This document shows, piece after piece, positions 50,664 through 60,522 of a stretch of DNA of 64,000 nucleotides (positions are counted from its first letter, which is position 1; the number at the start of each line of letters is the position of its first letter). Source of the stretch: an uncultured Alphaproteobacteria bacterium (GTDB taxonomy: Bacteria; Pseudomonadota; Alphaproteobacteria; Rhodobacterales; Rhodobacteraceae); the NCBI GenBank assembly GCA_902533625.1, contig CACAMI010000008.1, forward strand, positions 1-64,000, given 5' to 3'. The notes under the pieces were generated by a model, which made no database searches, had not been told where the DNA came from, and saw nothing but the letters and a program-made list of their open reading frames with translations. A program made the position numbers and the translations under genes.

Positions 50664-51758
50664 TTAGATGCCACGAATTCTGTTACGCTGGTTTAGATAT
50701 TCTCCAGTGGTTGTTCCTAGCCAGCCACCAATATCCTTCATGCCTGCTTCGAAGCTTTCGTGAATTCTATTAGCTAGATCAGAATGGGCCCTTGCTTCCT
50801 CAAAAACCTCGTCTGCAGCTTCTGCCATCGCATCCCAAACATCATCATTGAAAGAGCGGACCTTAACACCATGGTCGTTGGTAAGTCTATTAAACGCAGC
50901 ACCAGATTTACCGTTATATTCACTCATCATCATTTCATTTTCAGCTGTCGCTGCTGCCTCTATACATGCCTTGTCACTATCTGAAAGATCTGACCACCAT
51001 TTGGCGTTAAAACCTGCAGCAATCATTGAACCTGGCTCATGCATTCCTGCTGTATAGTAGAACTTAGCAGCTTCATAAAATTTCATGATTTCATCGTTCC
51101 AAGCACCAACCCACTCTGTAGCATCTATGGCTCCAGAAACTAAGTTTTCGTAGATCTGCCCGCCAGGCACAGTCACTGGCGAACCACCAAGCTTTCCGAT
51201 AACATCTCCACCTAAACCTGGAATACGCATTTTCAAACCATTAAAGTCATCTGGAGAATTGATTTCTTTGTTAAACCAACCGCCAGCCTGTGTTCCAGTA
51301 TTTCCACACATTATAGACTTTAAGCCAAATTCACCTGCTAATTCATCCCATAACTCTTGACCTCCACCATAGCGGATCCAAGCATTAATTTCGTCATAAG
51401 TCATACCGAAAGGAACAGCGGTAAAATAAGCCCAGCCAGGATGTCTTCCTTTCCAGTAATAATCTGCAGCATGATATCCTTGTGCATTACCAGAAGCAAC
51501 TTCGTCAAAACTGTCGAAAGCACCCACTCTCTCATTAGCTGCATAATAGCTTACTTGAATACGGCCATCTGATAAATCTTGAATTTTCTGAGCATATCTT
51601 TGCGCCCCAGTTCCAAGACCTGGGAAATCCCTTCCCCAAGTGGCTACAATAGCCATCTCTATTCGCTCCTGAGCCACTGCCGGAGCAGCCAGAGTAGTTG
51701 CTGCCGCTGCACCAACACCTCCTAGGCCAGCTTTTGTAATAAAATCACGACGTTTCAT
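50664..51758 (-). CDS. TRAP transporter substrate-binding protein
   Basis: Periplasmic binding protein of the TRAP family, 364 aa. The N-terminus MKRRDFITKAG is a twin-arginine (Tat) signal, followed by a hydrophobic Ala-rich core and AQE at the cleavage region. The mature protein has IRIPGLGG-like LKMRIPGLGGDVIGKLGGSPVTVPGGQIYENL and GAIDATEWVGAWND, which match the TakP-like (keto acid or lactate) binding group, where an arginine contacts the substrate carboxylate. It is first in the transporter operon and precedes a hairpin. Confidence 0.94.
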   Translation of the reverse strand: MKRRDFITKAGLGGVGAAAATTLAAPAVAQERIEMAIVATWGRDFPGLGTGAQRYAQKIQDLSDGRIQVSYYAANERVGAFDSFDEVASGNAQGYHAADYYWKGRHPGWAYFTAVPFGMTYDEINAWIRYGGGQELWDELAGEFGLKSIMCGNTGTQAGGWFNKEINSPDDFNGLKMRIPGLGGDVIGKLGGSPVTVPGGQIYENLVSGAIDATEWVGAWNDEIMKFYEAAKFYYTAGMHEPGSMIAAGFNAKWWSDLSDSDKACIEAAATAENEMMMSEYNGKSGAAFNRLTNDHGVKVRSFNDDVWDAMAEAADEVFEEARAHSDLANRIHESFEAGMKDIGGWLGTTTGEYLNQRNRIRGI

Positions 51759-51934
51759 TTAATTCTCCCTTAATTTTTGTGTTTTGCCCTAAAAAAGGCA
51801 GACCCATAAGGTATAAAATAAATACTAAATAGGCAAGCAGAATAATAGATAGATTTATTCTAAAAATAAATTTTAGAGATAACCTTAAATAAAAATAATA
51901 ATTAGAATAAATATCTACATATTTGTCTATTTTG

Positions 51935-51964
51935 TTGACGATCATCTAGTATTCATTTTATATC
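51935..51964 (+). promoter_or_regulatory. candidate promoter of ilvB
   Basis: TTGACG (51935-51940) and TATATC (51959-51964) with an 18-bp spacer lie about 40 nt before the ilvB start. The same divergent region must also hold the dctP promoter. No leader peptide or attenuator is evident before ilvB. Confidence 0.4.
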
Positions 51965-52004
51965 ATGTTTATAATTTGCAACCTATAATAAAAGGGGTAA
52001 AAAT

Positions 52005-53756
52005 TTGCCGAATTTTACTGGAGCTGAGATCGTAATAAAATCTCTCTTGTCACAAGGTGTCGATACTGTTTTTGGCTATCCTGGCGGAGCTGTCCTCCCA
52101 ATTTACGATGAAATATTTAAAGAAAAACAAATTAAACATATTTTAGTCCGACATGAACAAGCCGCCGTTCATGCTGCTGAGGGGTATGCCAGATCAACAG
52201 GAAAGACAGGTGTGGTTCTTGTCACATCAGGACCGGGTGCTACAAACGCAGTTACAGGCATGACTGACGCATTAATGGACAGTATTCCTTTAGTTGTTTT
52301 AACAGGTCAGGTTCCAACATTCATGATTGGCAATGATGCATTTCAGGAAGCTGATACAGTTGGAATTACTCGTCCTTGCACCAAACATAATTGGCTAGTA
52401 AGAGACACCAATAAACTTGCCGAAACAATTCATAAAGCCTTTCATGTGGCTGCTAACGGTAGACCAGGACCGGTTTTAGTAGATATCCCTAAAGACGTTC
52501 AATTTGCTGATGGCATTTTCAAAGAACCTAAGGAAATAAAGAATACTTATCACGTAAGAAGGGTCAGACCGGATAATGCCTCTATTGAAGAAGTTTCCCA
52601 GGCTATAAGAAATGCAAAGAAACCAATGATATATTCTGGTGGGGGAGTAATTAACTCTGGGAAAAAGGCTTCCAATTTACTTAGAATGCTTGTATCCAAA
52701 ACAAACTTTCCTATTACCTCAACCTTAATGGGTTTGGGCTCTTATCCAGCTTCAGGAGAAAATTGGCTGGGCATGCTTGGTATGCACGGTACATATGAAG
52801 CAAACATGGCCATGCACGATTGCGATGTTTTAATTTGTATTGGAGCTCGTTTTGATGACAGGATAACCGGCCGCACAGATGCCTTCAGTCCAAATTCATA
52901 CAAAATACATATAGATATTGATCCTTCCTCTATAAATAAGAATATACAAGTAGATGTTCCATTAGTTTCAGATATAGAGATAGCTTTAAAAGAAATTATT
53001 AACACTTGGGAAAAGGGTGGCAGTGAGACCCAAAGGACCAGCATAAAGAAATGGTGGAGTAAAATTAGTGAGTGGAAAAATGTAAAATGCTTGGCATACA
53101 AACAAGCTGGAGAATTTATTAAACCCCAGTATGCTATTGATAGACTTGAGAAAATTACTTCAAAAATGGATAGATATATAACGACGGAAGTGGGCCAACA
53201 CCAAATGTGGGCGGCACAATACATGAAATTTGAAGAGCCAAATAGATGGATGACATCTGGAGGTCTAGGAACTATGGGCTATGGCTTCCCATCATCCATT
53301 GGGGTACAGATTGCTTATCCAAAATCACTTGTAATAAATGTTGCTGGAGAAGCTAGTTGGCTGATGAACATGCAAGAGCTTGGAACTGCAGTTCAATATG
53401 GGCTACCGGTAAAGCAGTTTATATTGAATAATGAGCGACTGGGAATGGTCAGACAGTGGCAAGAATTGTTACATGGAGAGAGATATTCACATAGTTGGTC
53501 TGAATCACTCCCAGATTTTGAAAAACTGGCTGATGCCTACGGCATTAAAGGTATTACCTGTAGCAACCCGAAATACCTAGATGATAGTATAGAAGAAATG
53601 GTTAACCATCCTGGTCCCGTAATTTTTAACTGTGTTGTTGAAAAGCATGAAAATTGCTTCCCGATGATCCCATCTGGCAAAGCACATAACGAAATGATTC
53701 TTGGTGAAATAGGAGAAAAAGATTCAGTGGATTCTGCCGGTGCAGTTTTAGTTTAG
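52005..53756 (+). CDS. ilvB: acetolactate synthase large subunit
   Basis: Thiamine-diphosphate enzyme that condenses two pyruvates (or pyruvate and 2-oxobutyrate) at the first step of branched-chain amino acid synthesis. Motifs: GYPGGAVLPIYD, VRHEQAAVHAAEGYARSTGK (the ThDP-activating glutamate), GPGATNAVTG, GQVPTFMIGNDAFQEAD and the C-terminal MNMQELGTAVQYGLPVK-type ThDP/Mg block. At 583 aa it is normal. The start is TTG 52005, with AGGGG (7 nt). It is followed by the regulatory subunit gene. Confidence 0.97.
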   Translation: MPNFTGAEIVIKSLLSQGVDTVFGYPGGAVLPIYDEIFKEKQIKHILVRHEQAAVHAAEGYARSTGKTGVVLVTSGPGATNAVTGMTDALMDSIPLVVLTGQVPTFMIGNDAFQEADTVGITRPCTKHNWLVRDTNKLAETIHKAFHVAANGRPGPVLVDIPKDVQFADGIFKEPKEIKNTYHVRRVRPDNASIEEVSQAIRNAKKPMIYSGGGVINSGKKASNLLRMLVSKTNFPITSTLMGLGSYPASGENWLGMLGMHGTYEANMAMHDCDVLICIGARFDDRITGRTDAFSPNSYKIHIDIDPSSINKNIQVDVPLVSDIEIALKEIINTWEKGGSETQRTSIKKWWSKISEWKNVKCLAYKQAGEFIKPQYAIDRLEKITSKMDRYITTEVGQHQMWAAQYMKFEEPNRWMTSGGLGTMGYGFPSSIGVQIAYPKSLVINVAGEASWLMNMQELGTAVQYGLPVKQFILNNERLGMVRQWQELLHGERYSHSWSESLPDFEKLADAYGIKGITCSNPKYLDDSIEEMVNHPGPVIFNCVVEKHENCFPMIPSGKAHNEMILGEIGEKDSVDSAGAVLV

Positions 53757-53782
53757 TATTTATTTTAATCATAGAAGAAAAA

Positions 53783-54343
53783 ATGACAGATCTTGATATA
53801 AAAAAGGGCTCGAATAATAAAAGTGCATATAATTTAAGAGACCCTTTAAGTGAATTAACTGAATCACACACACTTGCTGTTATGGTTGACAATGAATCTG
53901 GAGTCTTAGCTAGAGTAATAGGGTTATTTTCTGGCAGAGGCTACAACATAGACAGCTTAACAGTTGCTGAAGTTGACCATTCTGGAAAATTATCACGAAT
54001 TACTATTGTTACTAATGGGACGCCAGCTGTTATAGAACAAATAAAGGCCCAACTTGAACGAATGGTACCAGTCCACGCCGTGCATGATCTAACAGTGGAA
54101 GGAAGAACTATTGAAAGGGAGCTAGCCTTAATTAAGGTAGCAGGTAGCGGAGAAAAGCGAGTTGAAGCTTTGCGCTTAGCAGATGTATTTAGGGCCAATG
54201 TTGTCGATTCAACATTAAAAAGTTTTACTTTTGAAATTAAAGGAACTCCAGAAAAAATAGATGCCTTCTGTGATCTTATGAGGCCATTGGGCTTAAAAGA
54301 ACTAGCTAGAACCGGGGTAGCTGCGCTTTCCAGAGGTAAATAA
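53783..54343 (+). CDS. ilvN: acetolactate synthase small regulatory subunit
   Basis: Regulatory subunit of acetolactate synthase, conferring valine feedback inhibition. Residues about 29-100 form an ACT domain (HTLAVMVDNESGVLARVIGLFSGRGYNIDSLTV), followed by the C-terminal half with ELALIKV and FTFEIKGTPEKIDAFCDLM. At 186 aa it is a normal length. It lies 26 nt after ilvB in the same operon and its end faces the nrdJ stop (7-nt gap). Confidence 0.96.
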   Translation: MTDLDIKKGSNNKSAYNLRDPLSELTESHTLAVMVDNESGVLARVIGLFSGRGYNIDSLTVAEVDHSGKLSRITIVTNGTPAVIEQIKAQLERMVPVHAVHDLTVEGRTIERELALIKVAGSGEKRVEALRLADVFRANVVDSTLKSFTFEIKGTPEKIDAFCDLMRPLGLKELARTGVAALSRGK

Positions 54344-54350
54344 CAGTCTT

Positions 54351-57300
54351 TTAACTACAACCAGATGTTCCTCCACATGTATTGCATTTCATACAAGTTC
54401 CATTTCTAACCAAAGTAAAATTACCACATTCTCCACAAGGATCTCCTTCATAACCTTGTATTTTTGCCCTTTGTCTTGCATCGCTTTTTAAAACTTCCGT
54501 TGTTTCCATATTATTTGTAGCCACAGTTTCAGAAGATTGCAATTCATGGTCATGTTCCTGGCCTATCTCTGTTCTCATAGCTATTAGGTCGTCGGGCAGT
54601 CTATTTCTCAAATATCCTGAAGAAGATATCTTTCTTATCATATCCATTGAATCTTTTTGCTCATCTTCATTTTCGTTCTTTGAATACAGCTTACCTTCAT
54701 TTTCCCCCTGCCCAACATCATCAAAACTTTTTCCTTCAGGAATTACATGTGCTAAATCAGTTCTGTCTAAATACGATACAGCAAGCTCCCTAAATATATA
54801 ATCTAAAATGGAGGTAGCATTCTTAATAGAATCGTTACCTTGAACCATGCCAGCAGGCTCAAATCTTGTAAAAGTAAATGCTTCAACAAACTCTTCTAAG
54901 GGAACACCATATTGTAAACCTACTGATATCGCTATTGCGAAGTTATTCATCATAGCCCTAAATGCTGCTCCCTCCTTATGCATGTCTATGAAAATTTCTC
55001 CTAATGACCCATCTTTATATTCACCAGTTCTTAGATATACCTTATGGCCTCCAACTATAGCTTTTTGTGTATAGCCTTTACGTCTTTCAGGTAATTTCTC
55101 ACGCAATCTTTCAACCTCTGCTGCCACTATATTTTCAATTACTTTCTCAGCTACTGAAGCTTGCTGTACGGTAGTTTTTTCATTAGTTGGTGTATCCATA
55201 TCCTCATCTTCATCGATTAATGCTGACGATAAGGGCTGAGACAACTTAGATCCGTCTCTATAAAGAGCATTTGCCTTAACGCCCAGAGAATGACTTAATT
55301 CGTAAGCAGCTTTACAATCTTCAATTGAAGCGTCTTTAGGCATATTTATAGTTTTTGATATAGCTCCAGATATAAAGCTTTGCGCAGCAGCCATCATTAA
55401 TATATGGCTATTCACCGATAAAAATCTTTTACCTATTTTTCCACACGGGTTCGCACAATCAAATACACTATAATGATTTTTCTTTAACTCAGGAGCTCCT
55501 TCTAATGTCATTGTACCGCATATAAAATTATTTGCTTGATCTACTTCATCCTTTGAAAAACCTAAATGTTTTAGTAAGTCAAAGCTTGGATCCATTAATT
55601 TATCTTCAGGAACACCCAGTGTACCTGTGCAGAATTCCGTGCCCAAGGTCCATTGATTAAAGACAAACCTTATATCGAATGCCGAAGTAAGTGCCGATTC
55701 CACCTTATCTAATTCAGCTTTTCCAAATCCGTGACCTATTAAAGATTTTGCATTTATATGAGGTGAGTTATGCATGCTCCCATGCCCTACCGCATAACTT
55801 ATTATTTTTTCTATCTGATCTTCTTTATATCCCAAATTTAGCAATGCACTTGGTACTGAACGGTTAATTATTTTGAAATATCCACCGCCTGCCAATTTTT
55901 TAAATTTAACTAACGCAAAATCTGGCTCAATACCTGTAGTATCACAATCCATAACCAAACCTATAGTGCCAGTAGGAGCAATCACAGTTACTTGGGCATT
56001 TCTATACCCATACTTCTCTCCCAATTCTAGTGCTTCATTCCAAAGTTCATGAGCCTTGTTTATAAGCTTACCATCGGGACAATTATCGTGATCTAACCTT
56101 ACAGGTACCGTTTTCAGGCCTTCATACCCATTTGTCTCACCAAAAGCTGCTCTACGATGATTACGCATTATCCTGAGCATATGCTCACTATTCTTCAAGT
56201 AACCTAGAAATGGTCCTTGTTCCTTCGCCAGTTGGGCTGAAGTTGCATATGAGGCTCCAGTCATAATTGCTGTAATAGCTCCACAGAGAGCTCTGCCTTC
56301 AGTGCTATCATACCCATAACCCATATTCATCAAAAGTCCGCCAATATTGGCATAACCCAGCCCTAAAGTTCTAAATTTATAAGAAAGTTCAGCGATTTCT
56401 TTACTGGGAAATTGCGCCATTAAAACAGATATCTCTAGGGTTAAAGTCCAGAGCCTGGTGGCATGCTCAAAAGAACTGACATTAAATGTCCCACTTTCCA
56501 AAAATGTTAATAAATTCATAGACGCTAGATTGCAGGCTGTATCATCCAGAAACATATATTCTGAACACGGGTTTGAAGCTTTAATTTGCCCATCTTCAGG
56601 GCAAGTATGCCAGTCATTAATAGTATCATGAAATTGTATACCAGGATCTGCACAGGCCCAAGCAGCATGACCTATTTGATCCCAAAGATCTGCTGCCTTA
56701 ATCACTTTATCTACTTTTCCATCTGTTCGACGTAACAACTCCCAATCTGAATTATTCTTTACCGCCTGTAAAAACGCGTCAGTAACTCTCACTGAATTAT
56801 TAGAATTTTGGCCTGACACCGTCATATATGCTTCTGAATCCCAATCGGTATCATAAGTCGGAAATTCTATCGAAGAATACCCCTGTCGAGCATACTGTAG
56901 AATTCTGTTTATGTAAGTTTCTGGTATTAATGCTTTTTTTGCTGATTTTATTGCTGTTTTGAGACTTTCATTAACCTTTAAATCATATGCATCACTCTCT
57001 GATCCATCCCATGATTTAATTGCCAAAAATATTTGGTTAAGTTTTTGTTCATGAACCTTAGATCCTGCTACTAGTGAGGCTACTTTTTGTTCTTCAACTA
57101 CTTTCCAGTTCACAAAATCTTCTACATCTGGGTGATCTACATCGCAAATTACCATCTTTGCTGCTCTTCGTGTGGTTCCTCCTGATTTTATGGCACCCGC
57201 TGCTCTATCTCCTATTTTAAGAAAAGACATCAATCCTGATGAATTTCCTCCACCAGATAAATTCTCTCCTCCCCCTCTTAAATTTGAAAAATTTGTTCCT

Positions 57301-57992
57301 GTTCCAGAGCCGTATTTGAATAATCTTGCCTCCCTAACCCAAAGGTCCATTATTCCACCTTCATTAACTAAATCATCACTTATTGACTGAATAAAACACG
57401 CATGAGGTTGAGGATGTTCATAAGCTGTATTTGAGCTAACTAACTTTCCTGTTTTATAATCCACGTAATAATGACCTTGGCTAGGGCCATCAATTCCATA
57501 AGCCCAATGAAGCCCCGTATTAAACCATTGTGGTGAATTTGGTGCCGCCATTTGCGTAGCTAGCATAAATCTCATCTCTTCATAGTACGCTCTTGCATCA
57601 TCCTCTGTAGAAAAGTACCCACCTTTCCACCCCCAGTACGACCACGTTCCAGCCAAACGATCAAATACCTGCTTAGATGACGTTTCTCCTGTATAGCGCC
57701 GGTCCTTTGGCATTTTTAAAAGCAACTTTTCATCTGCCACTGACCTCCATAGAAACTCAGGGACTTCTTTTTCAGCTACTTTTTTCAGCCTTGCCGGCAC
57801 TCCTGCTTTACGAAAATACTTTTGGGCCAAAACATCAGACGCGACTTGGCTCCATGATTTAGGAACCTCAAAGTCTTTTAATGAGAATACAGTCGACCCA
57901 TCCGGATTCCTAATCTCAGATGAAGTTTTTATGAACTTTATCCTATCATAAGCATCTTTTTTATTTGATGTATATCTTCGAACAATTTTCAT
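54351..57992 (-). CDS. nrdJ: adenosylcobalamin-dependent ribonucleotide reductase (class II)
   Basis: Vitamin B12-dependent reductase of ribonucleotides, active with or without oxygen. It is 1213 aa, the alphaproteobacterial long form. Visible: [22 protein letters not shown], the [21 protein letters not shown] block (conserved Cys and the NxCxE-like core), [16 protein letters not shown]-like [19 protein letters not shown], and a C-terminal zinc-ribbon tail [23 protein letters not shown]. No class I nrdAB is in the window. Upstream there is a pair of NrdR-box-like sites at 58148 and 58179. Confidence 0.97.
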   Translation of the reverse strand: MKIVRRYTSNKKDAYDRIKFIKTSSEIRNPDGSTVFSLKDFEVPKSWSQVASDVLAQKYFRKAGVPARLKKVAEKEVPEFLWRSVADEKLLLKMPKDRRYTGETSSKQVFDRLAGTWSYWGWKGGYFSTEDDARAYYEEMRFMLATQMAAPNSPQWFNTGLHWAYGIDGPSQGHYYVDYKTGKLVSSNTAYEHPQPHACFIQSISDDLVNEGGIMDLWVREARLFKYGSGTGTNFSNLRGGGENLSGGGNSSGLMSFLKIGDRAAGAIKSGGTTRRAAKMVICDVDHPDVEDFVNWKVVEEQKVASLVAGSKVHEQKLNQIFLAIKSWDGSESDAYDLKVNESLKTAIKSAKKALIPETYINRILQYARQGYSSIEFPTYDTDWDSEAYMTVSGQNSNNSVRVTDAFLQAVKNNSDWELLRRTDGKVDKVIKAADLWDQIGHAAWACADPGIQFHDTINDWHTCPEDGQIKASNPCSEYMFLDDTACNLASMNLLTFLESGTFNVSSFEHATRLWTLTLEISVLMAQFPSKEIAELSYKFRTLGLGYANIGGLLMNMGYGYDSTEGRALCGAITAIMTGASYATSAQLAKEQGPFLGYLKNSEHMLRIMRNHRRAAFGETNGYEGLKTVPVRLDHDNCPDGKLINKAHELWNEALELGEKYGYRNAQVTVIAPTGTIGLVMDCDTTGIEPDFALVKFKKLAGGGYFKIINRSVPSALLNLGYKEDQIEKIISYAVGHGSMHNSPHINAKSLIGHGFGKAELDKVESALTSAFDIRFVFNQWTLGTEFCTGTLGVPEDKLMDPSFDLLKHLGFSKDEVDQANNFICGTMTLEGAPELKKNHYSVFDCANPCGKIGKRFLSVNSHILMMAAAQSFISGAISKTINMPKDASIEDCKAAYELSHSLGVKANALYRDGSKLSQPLSSALIDEDEDMDTPTNEKTTVQQASVAEKVIENIVAAEVERLREKLPERRKGYTQKAIVGGHKVYLRTGEYKDGSLGEIFIDMHKEGAAFRAMMNNFAIAISVGLQYGVPLEEFVEAFTFTRFEPAGMVQGNDSIKNATSILDYIFRELAVSYLDRTDLAHVIPEGKSFDDVGQGENEGKLYSKNENEDEQKDSMDMIRKISSSGYLRNRLPDDLIAMRTEIGQEHDHELQSSETVATNNMETTEVLKSDARQRAKIQGYEGDPCGECGNFTLVRNGTCMKCNTCGGTSGCS

Positions 57993-58418
57993 TTTGTACC
58001 TCTTCTCATTACCAATCTAAGTTCTTCCCTCTTAGAAAATCAATATACTTCAAGAACTGCTTTTTATTGCAGAACGTTTTTATAATTTGTAATCTCTAAT
58101 TTCTAGAACACTGCTTTTTTTGCCACCCCCGCTTATACGACTGATAAATACTACATCTTGTATCAACGACGAGTAGGAATACTATTTGAAGCATAAATAG
58201 GGTAAAGGTCAATCAAAATATTTATATTTTTTTTACTTTTTTTAATTGACCTTTATCATTTTTATTGAAACACCGATTCTATTTTTGATTCAATGAATGA
58301 AATATTATTAGTAACAGTTTGAAATAGATAACTTTTGTTATTTTTTTAGTGTACTCTAAATTTTTATTACTTAAATTGATCATTTTTGAAATTTAATAAA
58401 AATTAAGGAAGCGAGTCC
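57993..58418. other. divergent promoter region of nrdJ and the DMT gene
   Basis: A 426-nt AT-rich gap with no gene. It contains the NrdR-box-like pair (listed separately) and several T-rich runs around 58220-58260. No riboswitch-like fold is evident; a B12 riboswitch would need the B12 box GCCACTG, which I do not see. Confidence 0.5.
58148..58194 (-). promoter_or_regulatory. pair of NrdR-box-like sites
   Basis: ATACTACATCTTGTAT at 58148-58163 and ATACTATTTGAAGCAT at 58179-58194 start exactly 31 bp apart. The first matches the NrdR palindrome consensus acaCwAtATaTwGtgt at 12 of 16 positions and the second at 10 of 16. NrdR boxes normally come as pairs spaced by an integral number of helical turns (about 31-32 bp), so this pair, about 155-200 bp upstream of nrdJ, is a plausible dATP-responsive repressor site. 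Confidence 0.5.
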
Positions 58419-59306
58419 TTGAAAGACAAAATTGACTATGCAGGAGCAATTTCCTTGATTGGATTTTCTGGGCTTCTTGGAATCAATCAAGCCTTGATTA
58501 AAATAACAAATGAAGGCATTGACCCTATTTTTTCGGCTGGTATTAGATCCTTAATCGCTATGCTATTTCTTTTGGTCTGGATGATCTTATCTAGAAAGCC
58601 GATCGAACTTAAAGCTGGTACTATTTTACTGGGAATACTTACTGGTTTGATTTTTGCTCTAGAGTTTTTCTTACTATATATTGCGCTAGATCTCACAACA
58701 GTAGTTCGTAGCTCTATAATATTCTATTCAATGCCCGTATGGCTATCTGTTATTTCACATTTTTGGTTTAGAAACGATAAATTAACCAAAATTAAATCAC
58801 TAGGCTTGATACTCTCGGTCACGGGTGTAACATGGGCAATCTTATCTAATTCTTATTCTACGGGCTACGTACATATAATAGGTGATCTTTTAGCACTTGC
58901 TGCTTCAATCTTATGGGCTTTGATAGCAATAATTAGCAAAGGCACTAAATTTAACACCCTAAGTGCTGAAATGCAGCTACTATGGATGCTAGCTATCTCT
59001 TTTCCTGTTCTGACTCTATTGTCTTTAAGTTCCGACAGTTTGCTTAGAGACTTCAAAGATTATCATGCTATGATACTTCTTTTTCAAGCTTCAATAGTTG
59101 TGGCAGGAGGTTTTGTGTTTTGGTTTTGGCTACTCTCAATCTATCCTGCGTCTGGAGTTGCAAGCTTTGCATTCCTAGCTCCAATTTTTGGAATTTTTTT
59201 CGGATTTATCATTTTAAAGGAGACAATTAATAAGAGTTTCTTGGTTTCAGCTCTTTTAGTTATAGTAGGAATTTTTCTGGTAAATTATAACAGAAAGCGA
59301 ACTTAA
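58419..59306 (+). CDS. DMT superfamily (EamA) transporter
   Basis: Ten-span inner-membrane transporter of 295 aa with two EamA repeats. It has the PVWLSVISHFWF repeat-1 segment and, near the end, SGVASFAFLAPIFGIFFGFIILKE, the typical EamA second-repeat ending. It is the third such transporter in the window. The start is TTG 58419 with AAGGA upstream. Its end overlaps the end of the convergent M24 gene by 4 nt. Substrate unknown. Confidence 0.9.
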   Translation: MKDKIDYAGAISLIGFSGLLGINQALIKITNEGIDPIFSAGIRSLIAMLFLLVWMILSRKPIELKAGTILLGILTGLIFALEFFLLYIALDLTTVVRSSIIFYSMPVWLSVISHFWFRNDKLTKIKSLGLILSVTGVTWAILSNSYSTGYVHIIGDLLALAASILWALIAIISKGTKFNTLSAEMQLLWMLAISFPVLTLLSLSSDSLLRDFKDYHAMILLFQASIVVAGGFVFWFWLLSIYPASGVASFAFLAPIFGIFFGFIILKETINKSFLVSALLVIVGIFLVNYNRKRT

Positions 59307-60406
59307 TCTATAACAAACAATTCTCGGCTCAAGCCGGAAAGTATACGTGGACCGTTTTTTGAAAGATAAACAACTTCTTCCAACCTTACTCCAAAATCTC
59401 CAGGCATGTAAATTCCCGGCTCTATCGTAAATACCATCCCTTCCGCCAATATGACTTCTGAAGAGCTTGTAATATATGGAGGCTCATGAATTTCCAACCC
59501 TAAGCCATGACCTGTGCGGTGAACAAAATATTCACCAAAACCAGCTATTTCAATCACTTTTCTTGCTGCATTATCAATTTCTGAAGCTGCTTTTCCAATA
59601 GCTGCCTTATCAAGTGCTGCCTGCAAAGCTTCCTCTACTACATTATGTATGAATAAATATCTATCTGATGGTTCCCCAATATGGATCATTCGAGTCATAT
59701 CACTGAAATATTCTCCAAAAACACCACCGATATCTATAATTACTGGCTTACCTTTTTCTAGAATATCCTGACAGCTATGGTGGTGAGGAAACGCAGCATT
59801 ATTTCCTGATGCAACAAGCGAAAAAGCAGGCCTTGCGCCTTGCTCATGAAAAGCTTGATTTATAATTGCACTCACCTCCAATTCAGAAATCTTAGGAGAA
59901 ATTTTTTCTAATGCAGCCTTCATTGAATTATCGGCTACCAATGCACTTTTCTTTAGCTTCTGATATTCACACTCAGTCTTCAACATCCTCAAATACCCTA
60001 CCGTTGATTTAGAAAAAGTAATAAGTGTTTTGGGAAGTGTGTCTTGTATCAAATATAAGAAGTCTGCTCGCATTGTCTCATCAACTGCAATTTTAGAGCC
60101 CTCTGGCAGTGACATCTCAGAGACTAATTTCGTAAAGGCAGCGTTAGGGCCTTCTTCATCCTGCCAGGTATAGAATGAATAGTTTAGCTTTGACCTAAAC
60201 TGTTCTAAATTTAATGACGGCACTAAAAAAGATAAATCATTAAGGGACAAGCACGAAAAACATGGTCTTTCATCAGGAAGAGGATAAAAATCGAATAACC
60301 AAGCCATATGAGAACCGGGAGAAAGAACCAACATAGAAATTCCTTCCTTTACCATCCTTTCTCTAATTAATTTAATTTTTTGATCTAACACTATAAACAA
60401 ATCCAA
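59303..60406 (-). CDS. M24 family metallopeptidase (Xaa-Pro peptidase-like)
   Basis: Cytoplasmic aminopeptidase-P/prolidase-like enzyme of 367 aa with the pita-bread fold. The dinuclear metal ligands are in VIIDIGGVFGEYFSDMTR (two Asp), VHRTGHGLGLEIHE (His), FTIEPGIYM (Glu) and VRLEEVVYL (Glu). The N-terminal creatinase-like half has the DMTRM-free region with FLVPSLNLEQF. The frame starts at a TTG at 60406; no better start is evident. It is transcribed divergently from the NADP-oxidoreductase gene. Confidence 0.9.
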   Translation of the reverse strand: MDLFIVLDQKIKLIRERMVKEGISMLVLSPGSHMAWLFDFYPLPDERPCFSCLSLNDLSFLVPSLNLEQFRSKLNYSFYTWQDEEGPNAAFTKLVSEMSLPEGSKIAVDETMRADFLYLIQDTLPKTLITFSKSTVGYLRMLKTECEYQKLKKSALVADNSMKAALEKISPKISELEVSAIINQAFHEQGARPAFSLVASGNNAAFPHHHSCQDILEKGKPVIIDIGGVFGEYFSDMTRMIHIGEPSDRYLFIHNVVEEALQAALDKAAIGKAASEIDNAARKVIEIAGFGEYFVHRTGHGLGLEIHEPPYITSSSEVILAEGMVFTIEPGIYMPGDFGVRLEEVVYLSKNGPRILSGLSRELFVID

Positions 60407-60465
60407 ATTTAAACCGTTTAAGAGGTAACAATTTTTGTTTCATATTTTAACCTCCCTGAAAACTT

Positions 60466-60496
60466 AGCCGAGTTACTTTAACTCGGCTTTTATTTT
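60466..60496 (+). terminator. strong intrinsic terminator-like hairpin
   Basis: AGCCGAGTT (60466-60474) and AACTCGGCT (60480-60488) form a perfect 9-bp stem with a 5-nt loop, followed by TTTATTTTG on the plus strand. This is a textbook terminator shape, but it lies between two divergent genes and points toward the oxidoreductase gene at 60523, so it would stop plus-strand transcripts entering from upstream or attenuate that gene. Confidence 0.7.
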
Positions 60497-60522
60497 GTAT
60501 AGAGTTACGTAAGAGGTGCTGT

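Noticed and set aside
57993-58418. Possible cobalamin riboswitch upstream of nrdJ
   Set aside because: No B12-box-like GCCACTG and no convincing fold was seen; the NrdR-like pair is the better signal.
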